Assembly (NCBI RefSeq): GCF_000620065.1
Contig: NZ_JHVI01000021.1
Coordinates: 1 to 64,000 of the forward strand
Length of the DNA stretch: 64,000 nucleotides
From: Meiothermus cerbereus DSM 11376
Lineage (GTDB): Bacteria; Deinococcota; Deinococci; Deinococcales; Thermaceae
Direction of reading: 5' to 3'
Shown here one piece after another: positions 54,036 to 62,975 of the stretch. The position numbers were made by a program, and so were the translations under genes. The notes under the pieces are model-generated. The model searched no databases and was not told the DNA's origin. It saw only the letters and a list, made by a program, of their open reading frames with translations. Each line of letters begins with the position of its first letter. The first letter of the stretch is position 1.

Positions 54036-54707
54036 ATGATTCGTATTCTCGTTGTGGACGATGAAGCTATAGTACGTCGGACGCTGCGGGCCTTGCTGGA
54101 GCGGGCAGGTTACGCGGTGCTCGAGGCGGCCCACGGGCTCGAGGCCCTGGATCTGTTGGATGGAGCCGACCTGGTGGTGCTGGATTGGAACATGCCCCAG
54201 ATGGACGGCCTGGAGCTGCTGCGGCACCTGCGCGAGGAGCGGCCCGAGCTGCCCGTGCTTATGCTCACCGCCCACGACGGCGAGGCCGAGCGGGTGCAGG
54301 GCTTGCGCCTGGGGGCCGACGACTACCTGGGAAAGCCCTTGCGCAACGCCGAGTTTTTAGCCCGCATCGAGGCCCTGTTGCGCCGCACCCGGCGGTATGG
54401 GCTGGTGCGTGTGGGGGAGCTAGAGCTCGAGCCCGCCACCCAGGAGACCCGCCTGCAGGGGGCGGCGCTCTCCCTGACCCCTACCGAGTTTGCTCTGTTG
54501 CTGGCGCTGGCCCGACAACCCGGCCAGCCCCTATCGCGCCGAATCCTTTTCGCCCAGGTCTGGGGCAGCGACCCCCAGGTCGATGAGCGGATCGTGGATC
54601 ACTACGTCAAGCGCCTGCGCAAAAAGTTGGGCGATGACCCCAAAAATCCCCGCTACATCGAGACCGTGTTCGCTCGAGGCTACCGACTCAAGCAGCCCGC
54701 CGAGTAA
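54036..54707 (+). CDS. OmpR-family response regulator
   Basis: A 223-residue two-component regulator: receiver domain (1-115) with phospho-acceptor Asp50 (VVLDWNMPQMDG), Thr in LMLTAHDG, Lys in LGKPLRNAEF, and a C-terminal winged helix (about 130-220) with LTPTEFALLLALARQPGQPLSR and the recognition region RIVDHYVKRLRKKLGDD. No histidine kinase is adjacent. TATAAG lies 8 bases before the ATG. Its 3' end overlaps the convergent glycosidase gene by 20 bases. A natural candidate to control the neighbouring glycan genes. Confidence 0.9.
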   Translation: MIRILVVDDEAIVRRTLRALLERAGYAVLEAAHGLEALDLLDGADLVVLDWNMPQMDGLELLRHLREERPELPVLMLTAHDGEAERVQGLRLGADDYLGKPLRNAEFLARIEALLRRTRRYGLVRVGELELEPATQETRLQGAALSLTPTEFALLLALARQPGQPLSRRILFAQVWGSDPQVDERIVDHYVKRLRKKLGDDPKNPRYIETVFARGYRLKQPAE

Positions 54708-56232
54708 GCCACAGCCGCCACCCCAGCAGCAAACCCATCCCCAGCAGCAGCAAAGGCCAGAACACCAGCCATTTGCCCAAGCGCTCGCTCCAGCCCAGCG
54801 GCGGCGCAGGTTGGCCTGCAAGCACCTGCACAACCGGCTTGGGGGTTCCGTCGGCGCGCAGCAGCCCCAGGTGCCGCTCCACCGCCCGCCCCCCCGGCAT
54901 TGCACCCCGGTCGAAGTCGTAAAGGGTCCAGGCCAGCCAGCCCAGGTTGTAGCGGTGGGTGAACTGCAACACCTGTTGGTAGTGGTGGGCCTGCTCGAGC
55001 TCGCTGTGGGGGTCGGGCAGCTTGTTGCGCTGGGTGTGGAAGCCAAACTCTTCCAGCAAGAGCGGCTTTTGGTGCTTCATAAACCCCTCGATGCGCCGCT
55101 CGAGCTGGGCGGGGGTTCCGTAGTGGTGGAAGCTGAGCACCTCCAGCTCGGGCACCAGAGCCGGATGCGGCTCAATAAAACCCACGGTTATGGGCTTTGC
55201 GCTGTAGTAGCGCAAGGCCCGCGACCAGGCCCGCAAAAATTCAATCACCAGCTCTTGGCCGGCTCGAGCGTAGTCGCGGTCGGGCTCGTTCTTGGCATCC
55301 ACCAGCCAGACCGCAGGGTGCCGCAGCAGGGGCGCCAGCTCCTCGAGGTGGGCAAACACCTTGGGGAAGTCTTCAAAGCGGTAGCGGGTATAGCCGTCCA
55401 GCAGTGTCACAACCACCCGCACCTGCTGGTCCTGGGCCAGGCTCAGGAAGCTTTCAAGCCGCTGGCGGTAGCCCGGTGGGGGTGGGTAGGGCACGAAAAC
55501 CCGCCAGGTTCCAAGGCCCAGCATGCGGCCAATGCGCATATCGCTAAGCACCTCGCGGGGCTCATAGCCCGGCCCAAACAGATCGAAGGGGTGGCTGCGG
55601 GGCTGGTAGTTGACTCCCCGCACCCCGGCGGTGGAAACGGGCAGCAGGCGCGCCGGCAGGGGGCGCTCCTGCAGCAGGCGCCAGTGGTGGATGCGCCAGT
55701 TTCCGTCGTCGAGCTGCATCACCACCTCGAGGGTGCGCTCGGCCAGCCTGGCGGGGGACTGCCGGGAGACCTGCGCGTACCAGTAGGTATCGCTAAAGGC
55801 CACCGTCGCGCCGTCGGGGGCATAAAAATGCAGCCGCAGGCGGTGCTTCCAGTCCACCATCACGCCCGAGGGCCCCTGCCCCATCAGCAAGGCGTCTTCC
55901 AACGCCCCCGACTGAAAGTATGAGCGCAACCCGGTGGTCTCGCCGGTGAAGTGGGTGTGGCTCAGCTCCTCGTGGGCCAGCAGGTAGTCGCTGGTAATCT
56001 CGTCGCGGCGGAAAGGCTCGAGCGGGCGCGGGGTGGGGTCGTCGGGCAGCCACTCCAGGCGTCCGGGGGCGGCCCGGCGGGGCTCGATGAGGTTGAGGGC
56101 CTGCTCAAGTGTACTGGCCTGCTGGGCCGTGCGAAAAAGTTCCCCCAGCCCCCTCAAGCCCAGCAAAGCCAGCAGGCTGCCCAGCAGCAGCAGCGCCGCC
56201 CAGACCAGCAACTTGAGCCGAAGCTCGCTCAT
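54688..56232 (-). CDS. Membrane-tethered glycoside hydrolase (clan GH-A, cellulase-like)
   Basis: A 514-residue protein with a helix at each end (8-28 and about 488-508). Between them lie an NTF2/SnoaL-like domain (about 85-190) and a (beta/alpha)8 barrel with acid/base Glu316 in VDAKNEPD and nucleophile Glu395 in LLLEEFGF, the spacing seen in GH5-type enzymes. It should trim, release or remodel a beta-linked polysaccharide at the outer face of the membrane. Last gene of the minus-strand operon; ATGA overlap with the preceding gene. Confidence 0.82.
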   Translation of the reverse strand: MSELRLKLLVWAALLLLGSLLALLGLRGLGELFRTAQQASTLEQALNLIEPRRAAPGRLEWLPDDPTPRPLEPFRRDEITSDYLLAHEELSHTHFTGETTGLRSYFQSGALEDALLMGQGPSGVMVDWKHRLRLHFYAPDGATVAFSDTYWYAQVSRQSPARLAERTLEVVMQLDDGNWRIHHWRLLQERPLPARLLPVSTAGVRGVNYQPRSHPFDLFGPGYEPREVLSDMRIGRMLGLGTWRVFVPYPPPPGYRQRLESFLSLAQDQQVRVVVTLLDGYTRYRFEDFPKVFAHLEELAPLLRHPAVWLVDAKNEPDRDYARAGQELVIEFLRAWSRALRYYSAKPITVGFIEPHPALVPELEVLSFHHYGTPAQLERRIEGFMKHQKPLLLEEFGFHTQRNKLPDPHSELEQAHHYQQVLQFTHRYNLGWLAWTLYDFDRGAMPGGRAVERHLGLLRADGTPKPVVQVLAGQPAPPLGWSERLGKWLVFWPLLLLGMGLLLGWRLWLTRRAA

Positions 56233-57404
56233 GGGCGGGGTACCTCCAGGCGCGCGCGCTGGCCCGCAAGCTCAAGCTCGAGCCAGAAGGGCCGGGCCAA
56301 AGGCGGGGGCGTCCAGAGGGCCTGCCCGTTGACCAGCGGAACGCTCTCCTCCAGCAAAAGCCGCCCGGCCGGGTTCACCACGCGCAGCCGCAGCGGGGTT
56401 CCATCGTCGGGGAGGGCGCCCAGCGCGTCCACCACCGGGCCTATGCGCAAGCGTTTTCCGCTCCAGCGCAGCGGCAGGCGCACCACCCGCACGGCCGGGC
56501 GCGCCCGCAGCGTGATCTCGCTGCTCATCCAGCCCTCGCTCCAGGCCCTCAAGGGATAGCTTCCCGCCCGGTCGGGTAGCGGCAGCGAGAGGGGCAGGCG
56601 GCCCTGGGGCGCCGAGCGGGTCAGGAAGAAATCCTCCAGGGCGCCACCAATCAGACTGACGGCCAGCCCGTCGGGGGCAAGGTTGCCTTTTTCGTCGCGC
56701 AGCCCCTGCACCTCAAGCGCCCAACGGTCGCGCCCGGAAGTGGCCGCCTCTGGCTGGAGCGGCAGCAGCGCCCCAGTGCGAATGCGGCCCGGCAGCACAT
56801 CCACCTCGGCCCGCTCGCCCCGGGCGGTTCCGCTCTTTACCACCACCTTCAGTATCCCGGTGCGGCTTCCTGGGGGAAAGTAGCTCCAGGCCAGTTGGCG
56901 AACCACCGGCAGCACCCATTCCCGCTGCCCCCCATCGGGATAAAACACCTTCATCCGCACCGGCTCTTCGGCCACGTTGAGCTGCGCGTCAAGGGGGTGC
57001 AGTACCAGCGAGGGCTGGCGGGGGGCGTCCAGCCGAACTGCCCGCGCCCCCACCTTGGGTTGCAGGGGGGTTACGGCCGGGCCAGGCCGCCGCCGCAGGG
57101 TTCCCTCGAGGCTGGCCCCACCGACCTCGAGGCGGTAGGGAATCAGCCCGGCCCGACGGTAAGGGATAAAAACCTCCCCCTCTCCCTCGCTCACCAGCGG
57201 CCCTGCCGGGGTGAAGAGGCGTACACGGAACCAACCCTCACCCCGGAAGCGCACCCCTGCCGGGGACACCTCCGCCCGAATCGCGTGCAGGGCGGCAGGC
57301 CGTGGGGGCGGTGCGGCCGGGGTGCGGCTCTGCTGCCAGAACAGCGCAACCTCCAGGGCCAGCACCGCACTCAGTAGTAGAACCAGGAGAATCTTTCGCG
57401 GCAC
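56229..57404 (-). CDS. Signal-anchored beta-sandwich-like protein of unknown function
   Basis: A 391-residue protein with an N-terminal anchor (5-24) and an all-beta-looking extracytoplasmic part with repeated hydrophobic/charged alternation (about 40-110, 120-205, 210-300, 310-390), suggesting three or four Ig-like modules. I recognise no catalytic motif. Overlaps the glycosidase start (ATGA) and begins 4 bp after the GT-C gene, so it is likely an accessory or scaffold of the same exported-glycan machinery. Confidence 0.65.
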   Translation of the reverse strand: MPRKILLVLLLSAVLALEVALFWQQSRTPAAPPPRPAALHAIRAEVSPAGVRFRGEGWFRVRLFTPAGPLVSEGEGEVFIPYRRAGLIPYRLEVGGASLEGTLRRRPGPAVTPLQPKVGARAVRLDAPRQPSLVLHPLDAQLNVAEEPVRMKVFYPDGGQREWVLPVVRQLAWSYFPPGSRTGILKVVVKSGTARGERAEVDVLPGRIRTGALLPLQPEAATSGRDRWALEVQGLRDEKGNLAPDGLAVSLIGGALEDFFLTRSAPQGRLPLSLPLPDRAGSYPLRAWSEGWMSSEITLRARPAVRVVRLPLRWSGKRLRIGPVVDALGALPDDGTPLRLRVVNPAGRLLLEESVPLVNGQALWTPPPLARPFWLELELAGQRARLEVPRP

Positions 57405-57408
57405 CGGC

Positions 57409-60400
57409 TCAATCCTCCCGATAAAAAGCCTGGGCTTGCAGACGGTAGGCCCGTATATCCCCAGCCACCAGGGGTCGGGTATCGGCCGGCACGCCTGGAA
57501 TGAGGCGCTCGAGCAGGTTGGGGCTTTCGCTCAGCTTATGCAGTTCCTTCAGCACTGCATAGCCCTTGGGTAGCCCGGCCCGCAGGCGCGCCTCGCGCTG
57601 CTCGCGCGGGGGAATCGACTCCAGCAGATACTCGCGCTCCACCCAGGCCAGGCCCTTGCGGTCGTAGAGCGAGAGCAGCACCTGGGGCACGGTGGCCTCC
57701 CGCACCCCCAGGTTATCTACCCGCAGGCGCAGAACATCGCCCTCGCGGCGGCTCCAGATGGCCAGATCGCGCCGCAGTTCGCGCGAGGTGACTACCGCTT
57801 TCAACGCCACCTCGAAATCCCCGATGGCGGCTGGGTCGGGTGGGGCTGTCACCCCGTCGAAGTCGATCCGGAAGGGGGTTCGCTCGCCAGGCAGGAGTTT
57901 GTGTAGCACCAGATCTCGAGCGTTGTTGCGGCTTATCTCGAGGCCATCCCGCCCGCGCAGAAAGCCGCTGATGGTCAGGTCGGCAGGGCGGGCATCGAGG
58001 TTTTCCACCTCCCCCACGATGGCCAGGAGGGGCTTGGGGGCATCTTCGGGCCAGTAGCGCACCAGCCGGGCTGAGCGCAGCCGCAACAGGGGGCGATCCA
58101 GCACATCGCCGGCGGCAGTAATGTCGGTGCTGAGCCGCCGCTGGGCCCGAAAATACTCCACCCCTGGCTGGCTGGCAAAGCGCTCGGGGGGGCGGGTCTT
58201 GAGCAGTGGGCGCTGCTCGATCCGCCAGCCTTTGGGGGTGTGCACCAGCAGGTGTTCGTGGGTCTCCTGCACGGTTTTGAGCGCGGTCAGCCAGGTCAGC
58301 TCGACCTGCACCAGCGCCCGCCCGTCCTGCCGAATCACCTGCACCGGGCGAATGTGCTCGAGCTTGGCATAGCCGCTACGCAAACCGCCCTGCACGCTCA
58401 GGTCGAGCTGCCAGCGCTCCTTGGTCAGGCCCTCGGTGGGCGCAATCCATTCCCAGGCCTTCTCAAAGCGTTTGAAGTCGAGGTGATCCCAGTAGCGGAT
58501 AACCGCCCACTCGGGGGTGTCGGGGGGATTAAGCCAACGCCAGCCCAGCCAGCCCAGACCCAGCAGCGCCAAAGCCAGCAGGCTCGAGGCCAGCAACCGC
58601 TTGCTCAACGGCTTTCGCTGCACCTGTATGCGCCCCTCCAGGGCACGCAACAAGCGCAACCAGGGCTGCCAGGGGCTGGGGGGCTCGGGCGGCAGGGCGT
58701 CCTCGACCAGCCAGCTTTGCAGGCGGACAGGAACCCAGGGAAGACGCCGGGAACGAAACGGCGGGAGCAGCAAGCTCAGGTAGGCCAGCAGGGGCATGGC
58801 CACGGGAAGCGTGCCCCACATCATGCGCTGCCAGACCGGCAATTTGCGCCGGGGCAGCCGCTCCGGCAGGGGCGGGATGTCCTCTCGCTCCCAGACCATA
58901 ACCCCGTTCTCGAGGCGGCCCAAGCGGTGCCAGCCGTAAAAGTGCAGCAAGGGGTCATAGAAGGCGTCGTTGGAGTAGATGAACTTGAGGTTGTAGCGTT
59001 CGGGGTAGGTCAGAAACTGCTGCAGGCTGCCAATTCCGGGCACTCCGGTATACTTGGCGCCCTCCAGCCGCTCAACCGGGGTGGTGGTCAGCTCGGGCAA
59101 ACGGCGGGCCGAGTGGTAGTTGCCGTCCGGGGTAGAGGCCCGGGTGTTGGCCGAAAGCCAGGCCATCTGGTCGCCAAAACCCAAGGTGAGGTAGCGGTAG
59201 CGCCAGTGCTCGTCCTTCTCGATAAAGCTCAGGATGGGGGCAATCTCGATGGTTTCGGGCTGGAACTTGCGGTAGCGGGTGAGGGTCGAGATGCCGATGG
59301 AAGCAGTCACCGCAAAAAGCACCAACCCCAAAAGCAAAAGCAGGCGCACCCGTTTGCCCAGGTTGGCCTCGAGCCACAGGCGCAGGCGGCCCTCGAGGGC
59401 GCTTTGCAAGGCCATTCCGGCAAAGGGCAGCACCAGGATGGTGGCCCAGAAGGTGAAGCGATCCAGGGTAAGGATATCGAAGGCCCCCCGCAGGAGCAGC
59501 TTGGGAATGGGGGTGGTGCCGCCGGTTCCCAGCACAAACAGCAGGCCCAAACTGGCCCCCAGGGGCCACAGGTGCGAGAGGCTTTTGTAGAAGGCGTAGG
59601 GCAGGAAGACCAGGCCGCTGGCCCAGGGGATGAGCCAGAACATCAGCCCCATGTTGGGCTGCTGCAAAAAATTGGCCCGGCTGCCATGGGGAATGGGCAC
59701 TTGCGCAATGGGGTCGGAACGGCTCCAAAGCCAGTAGGGCAGCACCACCAGCACCAGCGCCACAATGGCCACCATACCGAAAACGCCCGTCCGATACAGG
59801 CGGGGCAGAACCCGGTACACCCGTCGTCGCACCTGCTGAAACAAACCTCGGCCCGAAGGCTCTCCCGGACGGGGCTGGCGCAGGCCCTCCAATACCAGCA
59901 TGGCCACCACTGGCCCGATAAAGAAAACCGAGCCAAACAGGGTAGTGACGTGGTGGGCCGCAGTGGTTGAGCCTATCCAGACCGACGCCTTGAGCAAGTA
60001 TCCCCAGCGCCCGGTGCGGATGTAGGCCCACACCCAGGGAATGGCGTTGAGCAAAAAACCCAGCGAGAGTGTGGTGGGAAGCTGGCCGAACACATGCACG
60101 GTTTCGGCGATGGCGCTTGAGAGCACCAGTGCCAGGGCCGCAAAACCAGCAGCCTTTGGCGCAACAAATAGCCTCGAGAAGCGGTAAATACCCACGGTGA
60201 GCTGGAGCAAGGCAAATAGCTGCACCGGGGCAAAGGCCAGCTTCAACCCCACTACCTTGGAGGCCAGGGCAATCAGGAAGTGGGAGAGCGGGGGGTAGGA
60301 GACCAGCGAAAAACCCGTATACCAGCGCGGCTCCCAGGGGTCAAACCAGCTTTGGGCGTAGTGGGCCCCGAAGAAGGTGTGAATCAGGGCGTCATAGGTA

Positions 60401-60537
60401 CGAAAATACTGCAGATTAAACAGCAAAGTGCCGTGAAAGAGCAGGGTTAGCAGCAAAGCCACAGCCAGGAGAATCAGGCCGGGCTGCTCCTCTTTTAGCA
60501 ACTCCCGAAGGGCAGGGCAAGGCGAATTGCGCAGCAT
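57409..60537 (-). CDS. Large GT-C-like polytopic membrane protein with C-terminal NTF2-like domain
   Basis: A 1042-residue protein. About 12 helices in residues 20-610, with the first-loop motif TYDALIHTFFGAHYAQSW (Asp49, His52), as in GT-C transferases and the bacterial 6-pyruvoyl-tetrahydropterin-synthase-related membrane family. After another helix near 650-670 comes an NTF2-like domain (IRYWDHLDFKRFEKAWEWI, about 685-790) and a further beta domain (about 800-950). Polyprenyl-linked sugar transfer across the membrane is the likely role. The glycosidase in the same operon also has an NTF2-like domain. Confidence 0.7.
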   Translation of the reverse strand: MLRNSPCPALRELLKEEQPGLILLAVALLLTLLFHGTLLFNLQYFRTYDALIHTFFGAHYAQSWFDPWEPRWYTGFSLVSYPPLSHFLIALASKVVGLKLAFAPVQLFALLQLTVGIYRFSRLFVAPKAAGFAALALVLSSAIAETVHVFGQLPTTLSLGFLLNAIPWVWAYIRTGRWGYLLKASVWIGSTTAAHHVTTLFGSVFFIGPVVAMLVLEGLRQPRPGEPSGRGLFQQVRRRVYRVLPRLYRTGVFGMVAIVALVLVVLPYWLWSRSDPIAQVPIPHGSRANFLQQPNMGLMFWLIPWASGLVFLPYAFYKSLSHLWPLGASLGLLFVLGTGGTTPIPKLLLRGAFDILTLDRFTFWATILVLPFAGMALQSALEGRLRLWLEANLGKRVRLLLLLGLVLFAVTASIGISTLTRYRKFQPETIEIAPILSFIEKDEHWRYRYLTLGFGDQMAWLSANTRASTPDGNYHSARRLPELTTTPVERLEGAKYTGVPGIGSLQQFLTYPERYNLKFIYSNDAFYDPLLHFYGWHRLGRLENGVMVWEREDIPPLPERLPRRKLPVWQRMMWGTLPVAMPLLAYLSLLLPPFRSRRLPWVPVRLQSWLVEDALPPEPPSPWQPWLRLLRALEGRIQVQRKPLSKRLLASSLLALALLGLGWLGWRWLNPPDTPEWAVIRYWDHLDFKRFEKAWEWIAPTEGLTKERWQLDLSVQGGLRSGYAKLEHIRPVQVIRQDGRALVQVELTWLTALKTVQETHEHLLVHTPKGWRIEQRPLLKTRPPERFASQPGVEYFRAQRRLSTDITAAGDVLDRPLLRLRSARLVRYWPEDAPKPLLAIVGEVENLDARPADLTISGFLRGRDGLEISRNNARDLVLHKLLPGERTPFRIDFDGVTAPPDPAAIGDFEVALKAVVTSRELRRDLAIWSRREGDVLRLRVDNLGVREATVPQVLLSLYDRKGLAWVEREYLLESIPPREQREARLRAGLPKGYAVLKELHKLSESPNLLERLIPGVPADTRPLVAGDIRAYRLQAQAFYRED

Positions 60538-60552
60538 GAGCGCCTGGGCCGC

Positions 60553-60903
60553 TTAGTCGAGGAGCCGGCTCACCTCGCGCAGCAGTTCCTCGCGGGAAAA
60601 GGGCTTGGTCAAAAAGGCATCCGCCCCCAGTTGACGCGCTTCGATTTCGAATTGCTCTTCGCCGCTGGCTGTCAGCACCAGAATGGGCAGGTTGGAGAGC
60701 TGCCGTACGTGGCGAATCAGGTCGAACCCGCTCATCCCAGGCATGACCAGGTCGGTAATCAGCAGGCGCACCTCCGGGTGATCCCGCCATAGCTCTACCG
60801 CCTCGCGGCCGTTGTCGGCCACAAGCACTTCGTGGCCAGCCCGCTGCAGCACCAGGCGCAGGACGTGGCGGATGTGGGGTTCGTCGTCAACAGCTAAAAT
60901 CAT
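60553..60903 (-). CDS. Single-domain (CheY-like) response regulator
   Basis: A 116-residue stand-alone receiver domain: acidic pocket Asp6-Asp7, phospho-acceptor Asp51 (LITDLVMPGMSG), Thr in LVLTASGE and Lys in TKPFSREEL. It has no output domain, so it must act by binding a partner, perhaps the GT-C protein 15 bp downstream or the phosphatase module. ATGA overlap with the STAS gene. Confidence 0.92.
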   Translation of the reverse strand: MILAVDDEPHIRHVLRLVLQRAGHEVLVADNGREAVELWRDHPEVRLLITDLVMPGMSGFDLIRHVRQLSNLPILVLTASGEEQFEIEARQLGADAFLTKPFSREELLREVSRLLD

Positions 60904-61211
60904 GCGCCCTCTTCAATGGGAATCACCTTGTCCAGAAGGGTTAGCTCGAGCACCTTCCGCACCGCCGGGCTCGGATTCTCGATAATCAGGCTACCTCCAT
61001 TGTTTTTGGCCTGTTTAAGCCCGGAAACCAGGGCTGCCAGACCCGCGGAGTCCATGAACTCCACCGCGCTCATGCTCAGCCGAAGATCCCGAGCGCCCCG
61101 GTCGCGGGCTTCTCCCAGGATCTGGCGCAAACCAGGGGCTTGCTGCATGTCCAGTCGTCCTTCTATCACCAACCGAGCTGCAGTATCGGAAATCATCTCA
61201 TAACTAATCAC
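60900..61211 (-). CDS. STAS-domain anti-sigma-factor antagonist-like protein 1
   Basis: A 103-residue SpoIIAA/RsbV-like protein. The phosphorylatable serine is Ser55 in EFMDSAGLAALV. In partner switching the unphosphorylated form sequesters the kinase; phosphorylation by it releases. GTG start overlapping the ATPase stop. Sequence differs well from the second STAS protein at 62685, so the two may have separate partners. Confidence 0.9.
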   Translation of the reverse strand: MISYEMISDTAARLVIEGRLDMQQAPGLRQILGEARDRGARDLRLSMSAVEFMDSAGLAALVSGLKQAKNNGGSLIIENPSPAVRKVLELTLLDKVIPIEEGA

Positions 61212-61570
61212 CTTTCCACCTCCCCAAACTCAAGCGTAAGGCAATTCCAACTGCCTTTCCTACGGTACCGCATCCCGCGCACGACCTTGTGTACAATTGC
61301 CATCCCGTACCCCCCCTCGCGCATCTCCCCCATGGGCCGCACCGGCCCCTCGAGGGGATTGAAAGGAACGCCATCGTCGAGCAGCCACACCTGCTTACAC
61401 CTCGAATCTATGCGCACACGGAAACAACGGGCCCGCCCGTGCACGGTAGCGTTGGTTACCAGCTCACTCACGGCCAGCTCCTCCAAAATATCCAGTCCCC
61501 AGGCACGCAAAAAGTCCGACAGCGGCTCGAGGGAGTCGGTGCGGGCTGGCAGGGTCAGAACTAGTCGCAA
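61208..61570 (-). CDS. RsbW/SpoIIAB-like serine kinase (HATPase_c_2)
   Basis: A 120-residue GHKL ATPase: N box ELAVSELVTNATVHG with the Mg-ligand Asn, G1 box LDDGVPFNP, and G2 box GGYGMAIVHKVV. Proteins of this type phosphorylate STAS antagonists and hold a sigma factor or other target. No sigma factor gene is adjacent. It overlaps the phosphatase gene by 10 bases. Confidence 0.92.
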   Translation of the reverse strand: MRLVLTLPARTDSLEPLSDFLRAWGLDILEELAVSELVTNATVHGRARCFRVRIDSRCKQVWLLDDGVPFNPLEGPVRPMGEMREGGYGMAIVHKVVRGMRYRRKGSWNCLTLEFGEVER

Positions 61571-62682
61571 GACCCCACCCCCTGATAGCGGTAAATGTGC
61601 AGGCCTAAATCATCGCGCACCTCAAAGCCGTTCATCGCGACCTCGAGGGCCTCCAAAAACTCCTCGGGCTCGGGGTTGGCCTCGAGTAGTTGGCGCAGGC
61701 GCTCCAGGCCAAACAGCTCACCGCCCCGGTCGGCCTCAATCAGGCCATCGGTGTACACCAGCAACAACTCCCCTGGCTTTAGCTCGAGCTGCCGCATAGC
61801 CGCGGGAGGAGGGTCAAACAGCCCCAGGGGCGGGGCGGTGGCTCCAAAGGCATCTACCCTGCCATCGAGGCGGCGCACCAACAGGGGTGGGTGGCCAAAA
61901 CTGACGTATGAAAGCCGGCCGTCCTGCCCAAAGCTGACCATAGCCAGGGTAGCAAAAGCCCCAGCCCGCTCGAGCAAAGGTGCTGCCGCGCTCGCCAGCG
62001 CTTTCGGCGGGTCGGGCTGCTCTAGGGCTATTGGGACAAGGCCGCTGAGCAGTCCGCTGTGCATGGCCGCTGGCAATCCTTTGCCGCTGACATCGCCCAG
62101 CACCCGCCAGCTCCCCAGCGCCAGCTGAAAGTCACCTCCCAGGTCGCGGGCGGGCCGGAAACTGCTCAACAGCGTATAGCCCGCCGGGGCAGGCAGGTGG
62201 TTGGGCACCAGCGTGCTCCAAATCTGGCTGGCCAGGGTGCGCTCGTGCTCTTCCAGCTGCAGGCGCTCGCGCAAGGCCTGATCCTCCAGGCGCTGAAGCG
62301 AGACCCCAATCATCTGGGCTAGCGCGTTAACAATGCGCTGATCGTGGGCGCTAAACGGCCTCGAGCGGCCCCACAAGGCCAGCCACCCCCCAGGAAAAGC
62401 CACCGCGTAAAGCGCTTCTTCGCGCCGTTGCAGGCGCTTGGCCGGCGCGGGCAGGGCCGCCAGCCACGAAGGCACCTCCTGCAGCCAGCGCCCCCTCGCC
62501 CAGATGGCCGCCCCAGCGCAGGCAAGCTTCTGCGCGGTTTCCAAAAGAAGCGCCAGAATATCGGCCTCGCTGGCGATTTGGGCCGAGTGCACCATCAGGT
62601 CCTCGAGCCACACCGTGCGGTCGTAGCAGTCGGCCAAGGCTTCGCTGAGGTTTTCCAGTTCCTGTAAAGCCGTATCGGGCAT
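61561..62682 (-). CDS. GAF-SpoIIE/RsbU-type PP2C serine phosphatase
   Basis: A 373-residue signalling phosphatase. N-terminal coiled coil and GAF domain (about 20-140), a linker helix (LQLEEHERTLASQIWSTLVP) and a PP2C-type domain with metal-binding acidic residues in DLGGDFQLAL, GDVSGKGLPAAM, VYTDGLIEA and RDDLGLHIYR. It would dephosphorylate the STAS proteins in response to a ligand or partner sensed by GAF. Start at ATG 62682, 2 bases after the STAS stop; a TTG two codons earlier is possible. Confidence 0.92.
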   Translation of the reverse strand: MPDTALQELENLSEALADCYDRTVWLEDLMVHSAQIASEADILALLLETAQKLACAGAAIWARGRWLQEVPSWLAALPAPAKRLQRREEALYAVAFPGGWLALWGRSRPFSAHDQRIVNALAQMIGVSLQRLEDQALRERLQLEEHERTLASQIWSTLVPNHLPAPAGYTLLSSFRPARDLGGDFQLALGSWRVLGDVSGKGLPAAMHSGLLSGLVPIALEQPDPPKALASAAAPLLERAGAFATLAMVSFGQDGRLSYVSFGHPPLLVRRLDGRVDAFGATAPPLGLFDPPPAAMRQLELKPGELLLVYTDGLIEADRGGELFGLERLRQLLEANPEPEEFLEALEVAMNGFEVRDDLGLHIYRYQGVGSCD

Positions 62683-62684
62683 AC

Positions 62685-62975
62685 TCAAGCCTCAATGGGC
62701 AAAATCTCCAGCAGTCCGGTGATCTCCAGGATCAGGCGCACCGGGTCTTGCAGGTTGCGAATCAACAGGGTTTTTCCTTCCTCGCGGGAACGTTTGAATA
62801 GGTTAACCAGCAAAGCCAGACCGCTCGAGTCCACAAAGTTGACCCCTGCCATATCCAGCACCGTGCGGGAGCCGAGCTCCAGTCGGCTTTTGAGCAGGGG
62901 AACCTGGTGGGCATCAAAGCGCCCTTGCAAAGCGTAGATGGTCTGACCGTCCAGATCGTGTCGCTCAACGTGCAT
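62685..62975 (-). CDS. STAS-domain anti-sigma-factor antagonist-like protein 2
   Basis: A 96-residue STAS protein with the phospho-site Ser50 in NFVDSSGLALLV, closer to the SpoIIAA DSSG consensus than the first STAS protein. Starts within the end of the glycosyltransferase gene (11-base overlap), so glycan and signalling genes share translation as well as transcript. Confidence 0.92.
   Translation of the reverse strand: MHVERHDLDGQTIYALQGRFDAHQVPLLKSRLELGSRTVLDMAGVNFVDSSGLALLVNLFKRSREEGKTLLIRNLQDPVRLILEITGLLEILPIEA

Noticed and set aside
54490-55923. 477-codon open frame on the plus strand
   Set aside because: Runs out of the response regulator in another frame and across the glycosidase antisense strand; repetitive Gln/Pro start.
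58240-59970. 576-codon open frame on the plus strand
   Set aside because: Antisense of the GT-C-like gene; low-complexity Gln/His/Pro composition, no start signal.
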